Shown here: piece after piece, positions 6,040 through 12,598 of the stretch
How the letters are laid out: the number at the start of each line of letters is the position of its first letter
How positions within the stretch are numbered: position 1 is the first letter of the stretch
Source: an uncultured Gemmataceae bacterium
GTDB taxonomy: Bacteria; Planctomycetota; Planctomycetia; Gemmatales; Gemmataceae
Direction: 5' to 3'
NCBI GenBank assembly: GCA_937922175.1
Contig: CAKZUU010000036.1
Coordinates: forward strand, 1 to 12,598
Length of the DNA stretch: 12,598 bases
The notes under the pieces: model-generated
What the model was told of the DNA's origin: nothing
Seen by the model: the letters and a program-made list of their open reading frames with translations, nothing else
Databases searched by the model: none
Position numbers and translations under genes: made by a program

Positions 6040-8616
6040 TTAGGGCAAGCCGACCCATTTCCTCAAAATCCATTCCGTCGTCAACAAGACCGCCAAGAGC
6101 AATAGGGTCCACCACGAACGTCCGAGCCGCATCTCGACAGGCACTCGGCGGAACGATGCCGATTCGCGTAATTGATCGATCAATTCGGAGACCTGGTGAA
6201 CCTCAAAAACCTTTCCGCCGCTTCGGGCAGCGATGTCCTCCAGCAAAATACGCTGGGCGGCCAATTCCGTCATCTCGGAGGTGTCGGGAGGGGCAATTTG
6301 GAATGAGGCACGGAAGGGTCGGGGAGCACCGTCTTGGTTCGGCGCTCCTTGTATCTGATCAGCCAGATCGGGGATGACCAGTTCGGCGGCGTAGTCACCT
6401 GGCGGCAAATCACGAAATTTCGCCTCCAGCTCGCGGGGGCGGAACTCCCGACGAGTCAGGGGAATCAAACCGAGGTTTCGCTCGAGTCCGTCGGACTCGC
6501 GGCGGTAAAGGCGGACCCCAACCGGGGCATCGGCAGGGAGCGGTCGTGCCAACTCGCTCAACCGGGCGATGAAGTCAATCTCTTGACCAACTCGGTACAC
6601 TGGTTCGCGTGTTCCGAATCGCACGTATTCATTGCCGGCGATGAGCGGTTTGTCAGAGGCGGCCCAACGAATCACTTGTCCCCAAAATTTGTGGTGGAAT
6701 TGGTCACCTGTCTTGAACCGCCAGCGCCATGTGCTGTCGATCCCGACAAACAGGACGCGCCCGAAGCCGTAAAAATGCCGAGCCATCAACGCCGACTCTC
6801 GCTGTCGCTGGGCGAGATCGGGCTGCGGGTTTTCCTCGTCCGGCGAGTACCAAGCGAGGGTGACGGCACCGGGCTTGGTTCGGCCCACGATTCCCCAATA
6901 ATGTCGAGGCAGATCGGCCCAAATCCGATCGCTGCGGTCAAGGGTCGAGTCCAATTGCAGGAACGGCGAAAGCCGGCCCTCGGCGGTCAGCCGCATGGGA
7001 AAGCCCGCCGTCGGTCGCACCTCGCGAACATCGGACACCGGCAGTAATCGCAACAAGGGCTCTTCCTCTCGCTCTCCGGTCGCTTGGCCGTAGGCCAAGG
7101 GCATGAAACGCTTACCGGCCAGAATCACCAGCGTTCCTCCGCGTTCACTGACGTAGCGCTCCAGGCGTTGTCGTTCGGGGAGCGGTAACTGCTCGGGACT
7201 GACGTCGCCCAGGATGATGCCATCGAACGAATTCAGGGCGTCGCGGTCCGCTGGCAACTGAGTGGCGGGGTAGCCGATCGGGATCAACTCCTCGTCCGCG
7301 ATGGCGCCCAGGCGGGGTTGCAAAAACACGACACTTTGCAGCTTCATCGAGCGGTCGCGTCGCAAGGCGGTGTTCAAGTAATGGAACTCCCAGCGGGCTT
7401 CGCCGTCGATTAACAACACATTTGCCGTCTCGTCGGCGACATTCACGGCGATCGGGCGACTGTTATTGTCCTCTCGCAGTTCTCCGGGTTCGACTCGCGC
7501 CGAGACAGTGAGGGTCTGGCGCCCGACTTCATCCAACCTCGGTTGGAATTTGACCGTGTAGTGCGTTGTTCGGCCGTCATGCACGAGACGCTCCTCCGAA
7601 GGCGGTTGCCCTTCACGAGTCAAACGGATCAGCAGCTCGCGCGGGACCATCCCTTGAACCTGGAGGCGCACCTCGATGGGCACTTCCGACCCTTTGAACA
7701 CCGATCGGGGAGCCTCGACCGAAGTGATGGCCACGTCCGTCGGTGGTCGATCGGCCCCGATCAGGACAGGGAAAACAGGCACTTGGGCCTTGCCTAGCTC
7801 GCTCGCGGGACCGACGGGGGAGGGACCCCAGTTATGTTGTCCATCAGTGAGTAAGACGAGGGCCAAGGCCTTCGGCCGATCGGGGCCACCGCTTTCCAAC
7901 GCTCGGTCCAGGGGTAGCCGCAAATCGGTATATTCACCTCGGACCGACGGCGGGGACGCGATCGAGGCTAATTGTTCTGGCAAGATCGACTCGATGCGTT
8001 GAGAAAAACCGACGAGATCCAAGGTGTGCTGTTGAGCGATCGCCTCGATCATTGCCAGCGGCGGTCGAGTCAAGAGCATTTGGGCAACTTGCCATCGGGG
8101 CAGCGCATCGATTCGTCGACATATCTCGTCGAAGGCTTGGCGTGCCGTGTGATCCTTGGGCAACGTCGAGGGGCGGTCGCTGGCTTGATTTGTCTCTTTT
8201 TGAATCCATTCCTCCAGCCGATCGGAGGAGACCAGGTCATCTGCTACGGCCAAGGCTCGCGCCAAACGCAACTTGGTCACGATGTCGCGTTGCGGATCGG
8301 TGACGGTCATGCTGTCACTTTGATCGAGAGCGATGACGACGGCTCCGGGGATCGTTTCGCTCCGTGATCGGCTCAACGCGGGCTGGAGGCTCAGCAACCA
8401 TAACACAATCAGCGCCAGCGCCCGAAGCGCCAGCAACACCGTGGCTCGCATCGGGGCGATGACGCGAAGTTCGTAACGATACAGCGCGACGATGAGAAGC
8501 CCCAAGATCGCCGCCAGTCCAACAATCGCGAACAGTTGAACCCCGCCGGGGAGGGTTTCAAACGGTGGGTTCAAAACGATCACGCTCTCAAGCCATGGGA
8601 TGGGAATTCGGTACAT
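6040..8616 (-). CDS. Large membrane VWA protein with a glutamine-amidotransferase-like domain
   Basis: The product has 858 residues. Two N-terminal membrane helices (about 27-46 and 57-77) precede a VWA domain with an intact MIDAS motif DQSDS (98-102) and LLTDGQ (255-260). A region likely to be beta-sandwich follows (about 295-395). Next comes a class I glutamine-amidotransferase-like Rossmann region with LLIDGEARWEFHYL (401-414), FDGIILGDVSP (464-474) and GGTLVILAG (493-501). No nucleophilic Cys is seen in that region, so it is probably a non-catalytic version. The protein ends with a membrane helix (about 834-850) and a short basic tail. This architecture is common in planctomycetes and usually annotated as VWA domain protein; the function is unknown. 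It is the last gene of the MoxR operon, 21 bases after the BatA-like gene, and shares its overall layout with that neighbour. Confidence 0.92.
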   Translation of the reverse strand: MYRIPIPWLESVIVLNPPFETLPGGVQLFAIVGLAAILGLLIVALYRYELRVIAPMRATVLLALRALALIVLWLLSLQPALSRSRSETIPGAVVIALDQSDSMTVTDPQRDIVTKLRLARALAVADDLVSSDRLEEWIQKETNQASDRPSTLPKDHTARQAFDEICRRIDALPRWQVAQMLLTRPPLAMIEAIAQQHTLDLVGFSQRIESILPEQLASIASPPSVRGEYTDLRLPLDRALESGGPDRPKALALVLLTDGQHNWGPSPVGPASELGKAQVPVFPVLIGADRPPTDVAITSVEAPRSVFKGSEVPIEVRLQVQGMVPRELLIRLTREGQPPSEERLVHDGRTTHYTVKFQPRLDEVGRQTLTVSARVEPGELREDNNSRPIAVNVADETANVLLIDGEARWEFHYLNTALRRDRSMKLQSVVFLQPRLGAIADEELIPIGYPATQLPADRDALNSFDGIILGDVSPEQLPLPERQRLERYVSERGGTLVILAGKRFMPLAYGQATGEREEEPLLRLLPVSDVREVRPTAGFPMRLTAEGRLSPFLQLDSTLDRSDRIWADLPRHYWGIVGRTKPGAVTLAWYSPDEENPQPDLAQRQRESALMARHFYGFGRVLFVGIDSTWRWRFKTGDQFHHKFWGQVIRWAASDKPLIAGNEYVRFGTREPVYRVGQEIDFIARLSELARPLPADAPVGVRLYRRESDGLERNLGLIPLTRREFRPRELEAKFRDLPPGDYAAELVIPDLADQIQGAPNQDGAPRPFRASFQIAPPDTSEMTELAAQRILLEDIAARSGGKVFEVHQVSELIDQLRESASFRRVPVEMRLGRSWWTLLLLAVLLTTEWILRKWVGLP

Positions 8617-8637
8617 GCACGGCCTCGGGTTTTGAAC

Positions 8638-10833
8638 TCATACGGCCCGACGTTGTGCCAGGCGGCGGGTGAAGGCCACCTCCGCGAAAACCAACGCGCA
8701 GGCCAGCAGCAGAGCTGGAAGCCAAAGTTCGACGTTGTGAGTTCGTTCCATCAACCCCGCGACGAGGTCTTGGATGTCCGTGACATAGCGGATTTGCGGC
8801 AGCCATTTCGCGACTTTGGACCGGTCCTCGTCGCTCATGGGTGCCAATTGTGATTCGCGGCTATCCGTGGGAACGACGAAGTACGTGGGGTTGTCGCGGC
8901 GGTCGAAGACGATGTAAACGCCCGGCTCATGCGTATCGTCATAGACGAAAGGCCAATTTTCGACGGGGAGGACGGATTCGATTCCATCGGGCCGACGCAA
9001 ACGCAACTCGCCCCAGGGTGAGTCGTGAAGGGGTTGGAAGCGAAGCGGCTGACCGGGAGAGAGATTTCTCTCGCCCGCGCGGCCTCCGGCGAGATAAAAG
9101 ATCACTTCGTGAACCAACGGCACGAAGGCCGGTAGTTCGGTCAAATTGCTTCGCCACGAGCCATCCAAGGGGACCGCCGAAAGAATCACTCGACCCGATT
9201 GGTAAGGCTTCTCAACCAAAAAGGGATCGCCGCCCGTCAACATGGCGATGGGCACCGAGGAATTGGTCCCCGTGATGGACAGGCGCCAGTATTTGGGGAA
9301 CAGGGCATCGGCCAATCCGCCGATTCCGACATCCCGGAAGATCTCGACGGCCGGATGAAAAAAGCTCGCCGGTACCGGGCGGCTAGCCCGCGGCAGGTCG
9401 TCTTCATCGCCGGCGGTTTCGACAAGTCGTGCGGGAAGCCAGCCCTGGGCGTTGCGGAACATCTGGTCGTTGAAGAACGCCGCGTCGGTTCGACTGCCGC
9501 ATGTCACGAAGACGCCGGAGCGCTCCGCCAAATACCTCTCAATCGCCTCCTGTTGATGGGCACTTAACTGCGCGACGTTGCAGAGAACGACCACTCGCGG
9601 GACGGTGCCAGGCTCATCACTCAGGTCTCGATTCAGATACGATTCGTCGAAGGCGGTGATGGGAATGACGCGGACCAACAGGGCTGGGTTCGGATCGCGT
9701 CGAGGAGCCAACGCATCTCGCAAGAAGTCGCTGCCCCTCGTCGGCGGGTTTGGTCGCTCGTCTCCGTCGACCAAGAGCACAGGCAATGCACGGACAACCT
9801 CGATGGCGAAGTGTTGCTGGTTGTCGCCGGGCAGGGGATCATCGTCCAGCGTCAGGGTCACGAGATGCGAACCCGGTGTGGCAAAACGGTGGGTGAAGGA
9901 GATGGGAATCTGCTCGCGATCATCACCCAGTGCCGGCAAGGCAATTTCGCCGGCGGGTCGGCCGTCCACCTTGACGCGTATCTGCCGGGCGGCTCGGTCG
10001 CCTTTGCCTCCGTGTCGGGTCACGGTGGCTCGGAAGGTGACCTCCCGATTGACGGCGGCGACAGGCCGGTTCGTTCGGATCGGCTGCAACGAGTCGTTGG
10101 TCACATCCGCCGGCCGATCCGCGTCGACATTCGCATACCAGATTCGAGGCGACGTCGCTTGCTGACTAAAGCGCGGTGCCAAGAGTTCCCAGCGTAACAG
10201 GGTCGAGTCGTCGGCCCAGCTATAGCGCTGACCGTCGGAGAGGATGATGATGTCGCGCTCGGCCCGTTGGCCCTGTGCGAGGATGTCCGCAGCGGTTTGG
10301 ATCGCGTGGGGCCAGTCGACGGAACCGCTCGGCGCGGGGATCGCTTCCAGCGCGGTCAGGGCCTTGGACAAATCGGTTGACAGCGAGGGAACGATCGGGA
10401 CAATGTGCCGTTTGGCTTGGAGGATTGCCACTCCGTCTCCAGGGCGAAGCTCCTGCACCAGGCGTCGCACTTGATTGAGAGCTCGATCGTGGGCCGACTG
10501 ATCGTCTCGGCGGAAACCCATGCTGTAGGAGCCATCGATCAGAATCACCACATCCCGAGGTCCACGTCCGCTCCAACGGGCGAGAGCCGAATGGCTGATG
10601 AACGGCGCTGCCAAGAGGAGCACGATCACAGCGAGCAGGGCCATCCGCAGCAGCATCAACAGCCAATCCTCGAAAGCGACCCTCTGGCGACGACGGTCGC
10701 TGAGCCGCAAGAACTGCATGGCTCCCCAGTCAACGACCTGATACCGCCGCCGTGACAGAAAATGGATGATCGGCGGGATCAAAACCGTGATCAAGCCGAA
10801 GAGCATCGCCGCGTGAAGGAAACCCAACGGCAT
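8638..10833 (-). CDS. BatA-domain membrane VWA protein
   Basis: The product has 731 residues. The N-terminus is a BatA (aerotolerance-regulator N-terminal) domain: a membrane helix (about 5-25) followed by IIHFLSRRRYQVVDWGAMQFL (22-42 region) and a second helix (58-77). The VWA domain has MIDAS DGSYS (100-104) and IIILSDGQ (195-202). A beta-rich stretch (about 255-345) is followed by a Rossmann-like segment with VLLVDGDERP (352-361) and VVVLCNVAQLS (414-424), similar in order to the amidotransferase-like part of the next gene's product. A final membrane helix lies near 704-722. BatA-type proteins are encoded with MoxR ATPases in many phyla and were first linked to aerotolerance in Bacteroides; their molecular role is not settled. 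The gene starts three bases after the DUF58 stop, with GAGG six bases before the ATG, so the two are tightly coupled. Confidence 0.93.
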   Translation of the reverse strand: MPLGFLHAAMLFGLITVLIPPIIHFLSRRRYQVVDWGAMQFLRLSDRRRQRVAFEDWLLMLLRMALLAVIVLLLAAPFISHSALARWSGRGPRDVVILIDGSYSMGFRRDDQSAHDRALNQVRRLVQELRPGDGVAILQAKRHIVPIVPSLSTDLSKALTALEAIPAPSGSVDWPHAIQTAADILAQGQRAERDIIILSDGQRYSWADDSTLLRWELLAPRFSQQATSPRIWYANVDADRPADVTNDSLQPIRTNRPVAAVNREVTFRATVTRHGGKGDRAARQIRVKVDGRPAGEIALPALGDDREQIPISFTHRFATPGSHLVTLTLDDDPLPGDNQQHFAIEVVRALPVLLVDGDERPNPPTRGSDFLRDALAPRRDPNPALLVRVIPITAFDESYLNRDLSDEPGTVPRVVVLCNVAQLSAHQQEAIERYLAERSGVFVTCGSRTDAAFFNDQMFRNAQGWLPARLVETAGDEDDLPRASRPVPASFFHPAVEIFRDVGIGGLADALFPKYWRLSITGTNSSVPIAMLTGGDPFLVEKPYQSGRVILSAVPLDGSWRSNLTELPAFVPLVHEVIFYLAGGRAGERNLSPGQPLRFQPLHDSPWGELRLRRPDGIESVLPVENWPFVYDDTHEPGVYIVFDRRDNPTYFVVPTDSRESQLAPMSDEDRSKVAKWLPQIRYVTDIQDLVAGLMERTHNVELWLPALLLACALVFAEVAFTRRLAQRRAV

Positions 10834-10836
10834 TCG

Positions 10837-11721
10837 TTACCTCGGTCGCTGTCGCCGGGACAAGTAAATCCCCAAGGCTCGTTCCACTGGTTCGTTGGTG
10901 CACATCCGATGATAGTCAATCTGCATCTGCCCTGCCCCTTCGCGCAGTCGCCGGCAAAACTCCTCGAATCGCTCGAGATATTCGCGGCGAATTCGATAGG
11001 GGTCGACGAGCAACCGATCGCGTGACTGCTCCAGACTGCGGAACTGGGTCAATCGTTGAAACGGAAATTCGATCTCCTCGGGTGCCAAGACGTGGAACAA
11101 GATCACCTCATGCCGACGGTGACGGAAATGTCGCAGTGCTTTGAGCAATCGGTCCAAATCGTCGAAGCAATCGGAAAGAATGACGACCATGCCCCGTCGG
11201 CGGAATTGATGCCCCGCCAGATCGTGCCATAGGGGTGCCAATGCGGTTTCGCCCCCCGGCTGGGTGTTCTCCAAAGTGCGAATCAGCCGGAGGAGGTGTT
11301 TGGTGTTGGCACGCGCGGGAAGCATCTGTCGCAATTGGGTGTCATGGATGATCAGACCCACGGCATCGCGCTGGTGCAGCATCAGATACGCCAGTGAAGC
11401 GGCGACATATTGAGCATACTGGAACTTGCTGGGGTGGTCGCCACGATAGGCCATGCTGCCACTCGCGTCGATGAGGAGGTAGGCCTTGAGATTGGTTTCC
11501 TCTTCATACTCCTTGACGTAGTAGCGGTCGGTTTTGCCATAAACACGCCAGTCCACGTGTCGAATTTCGTCACCTGGATAATATTGGCGGTGTTCTGCGA
11601 ATTCGACACTGAATCCCTTGTAAGGGCTTTTGTGAACCCCGGTGAGGAACCCTTCGACGAGGGTTCGGGCCACCATCGTCAGCCCGCCGTACTTACGGAG
11701 TTCGCTGGGGTCGAAATTCAT
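10837..11721 (-). CDS. DUF58 family protein (VWA-like, partner of MoxR)
   Basis: The 294-residue product shows the DUF58 signature GDEIRHVDWRVYGKTDRYYV (50-69), then a VWA-like fold with DASGS (85-89) and a VVILSDCFDDL strand-loop. It has no signal peptide or membrane helix, so it is expected in the cytoplasm, where DUF58 proteins are thought to work with MoxR ATPases. The frame is open to an ATG at 11817, which would give 326 residues and overlap the end of the MoxR gene. The 32 extra residues are Arg-rich and unlike the family, whereas MNFDPSELRKYGGL at 11721 is the usual DUF58 beginning. The Shine-Dalgarno before 11721 is weak, so translation may depend on coupling to the upstream gene, whose stop is 43 bases away. 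Confidence 0.93.
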   Translation of the reverse strand: MNFDPSELRKYGGLTMVARTLVEGFLTGVHKSPYKGFSVEFAEHRQYYPGDEIRHVDWRVYGKTDRYYVKEYEEETNLKAYLLIDASGSMAYRGDHPSKFQYAQYVAASLAYLMLHQRDAVGLIIHDTQLRQMLPARANTKHLLRLIRTLENTQPGGETALAPLWHDLAGHQFRRRGMVVILSDCFDDLDRLLKALRHFRHRRHEVILFHVLAPEEIEFPFQRLTQFRSLEQSRDRLLVDPYRIRREYLERFEEFCRRLREGAGQMQIDYHRMCTNEPVERALGIYLSRRQRPR

Positions 11722-11764
11722 GGATGAAAATCCGCGTTGCCGTCCTCGCGCCCGCGTCGGCCCT

Positions 11765-12598
11765 TCAGCGTTTTGCTCGGGCGGCAGCCTCTTCTTGCGG
11801 GAGGGGCACCGTCTCAATCAGCCGTTCGATGATTTGGTCGCGGGTAATTCCCTCGGCGTCGGCATTGAAGGTCGTTACCAGCCGATGCCGTAAAACGGGA
11901 TACGCCACCTCTCGAATGTCCTCGGTGGTGACGTGCATTCGGCCATGAAGGATCGCTCGGGCTTTCCCTCCCAAGATGAGATATTGGCTGGCTCGCGGTC
12001 CCGCGCCCCACGACACCCAATCCTGGATGAACTTCGGAGCTTTCGGTTCCTTGGGCCGCGTCAACCGCACGAGATCCACCGCATAAGCGAACACATGATC
12101 CGCGACGACAATCTGCCGCACAACTTCCTGTAACCGCAATATCTGCCCGGCGTCGAGAACGGGTTTCAATTCGGGTTTGTAATTGCTCGTCGTCTGTTTC
12201 ATGATTTGCAGCTCTTCCTGCCGCGTCGGATACCCGACGACGATGTTGAACATGAATCGATCGAGTTGTGCCTCGGGAAGAGGGTAGGTTCCCTCCTGTT
12301 CGATCGGATTTTGCGTGGCGAGGACAAAGAACGGTTCGGGCAGTCGATATGTATGGGCGCCGGCCGTGACGTGGTGCTCCTGCATGGCTTCCAATAAAGC
12401 TGCTTGCGTTTTGGGCGGCGTCCGGTTAATCTCATCCGCCAAGATCATGTTGGCGAAAATCGGACCCTGGAGGAAGACAAACCGTCGTCGGCCCGTCTCC
12501 GGATCGTCTTGGAGGATGTCGGTGCCGGTGATGTCCGCCGGCATCAGATCCGGTGTGAATTGGATTCGCTTGAAGGTGAGATGGAGAATCCGAGAGAC
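11765..12598 (-). CDS. MoxR family AAA+ ATPase (5' end outside the window)
   Basis: The frame is open to the window edge, giving 277 residues of what should be a protein of about 330-350 aa. The visible part begins just before FKRIQFTPDLMPADITGT, so the Walker A motif is off the window. Walker B and the following helix are ILADEINRTPPKTQAALLEA, sensor 1 is VLATQNPIEQEGTYPLPEAQ, and GPRASQ corresponds to the sensor-2 region; all are typical of MoxR. These ATPases are regarded as chaperone-like partners of VWA-containing proteins. It is the first visible gene of the operon continuing with DUF58 and two membrane VWA proteins. An ATG at 12544 is internal to the conserved domain and should not be taken as the start. 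Confidence 0.96.
   Translation of the reverse strand, partial: VSRILHLTFKRIQFTPDLMPADITGTDILQDDPETGRRRFVFLQGPIFANMILADEINRTPPKTQAALLEAMQEHHVTAGAHTYRLPEPFFVLATQNPIEQEGTYPLPEAQLDRFMFNIVVGYPTRQEELQIMKQTTSNYKPELKPVLDAGQILRLQEVVRQIVVADHVFAYAVDLVRLTRPKEPKAPKFIQDWVSWGAGPRASQYLILGGKARAILHGRMHVTTEDIREVAYPVLRHRLVTTFNADAEGITRDQIIERLIETVPLPQEEAAARAKR

Noticed and set aside
11722..11817. N-terminal extension of the DUF58 gene to 11817
   Set aside because: The extra residues are Arg/Pro-rich, unlike the family, and overlap the MoxR coding end. The family-like start is at 11721.

Overview
The window looks like chromosomal DNA from a planctomycete (Planctomycetota), possibly of the Gemmatales group. Three things suggest this: a MoxR - DUF58 - BatA-like VWA - large VWA membrane protein gene row of the type common in that phylum; small lipoproteins of planctomycete style; and moderately GC-rich sequence. 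The assignment is by gene content and protein style only and is not certain. No mobile element, CRISPR array, tRNA or rRNA was seen.

Layout. (1) Positions 1-4318, minus strand: the conserved PrkA - YeaH - SpoVR stress module, read right to left as prkA (4318-2279), yeaH (2033-930) and spoVR (873-1, cut by the window edge). Between prkA and yeaH lies a bacterial signal recognition particle RNA gene (ffs, about 2199-2093) with a clean intrinsic terminator (2078-2047). This terminator ends only 13 bases before the yeaH start codon. (2) Positions 4319-5033: a 715-base non-coding divergent region that should hold the promoters of prkA and of a small plus-strand operon. (3) Positions 5034-5974, plus strand: three small genes, two predicted lipoproteins and one small soluble protein, of unknown function. 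(4) Positions 6040-12598, minus strand: a four-gene operon read right to left. It encodes a MoxR AAA+ ATPase (5' end off the window), a soluble DUF58 protein, a BatA-like membrane VWA protein and a larger membrane VWA protein, spaced by 43, 3 and 21 bases.

How the parts may work together. The two minus-strand groups have the same logic: an AAA+ ATPase (PrkA or MoxR) encoded next to proteins with an intact MIDAS metal-binding VWA or VWA-like domain (YeaH; DUF58 and the two membrane proteins). In other bacteria PrkA/YeaH/SpoVR acts in starvation and stress responses, and MoxR/VWA systems act as chaperone-like or envelope-stress systems. The most notable findings are the SRP RNA placed inside the PrkA module, its apparently shortened tip helix, and the position of yeaH immediately behind the SRP RNA terminator.
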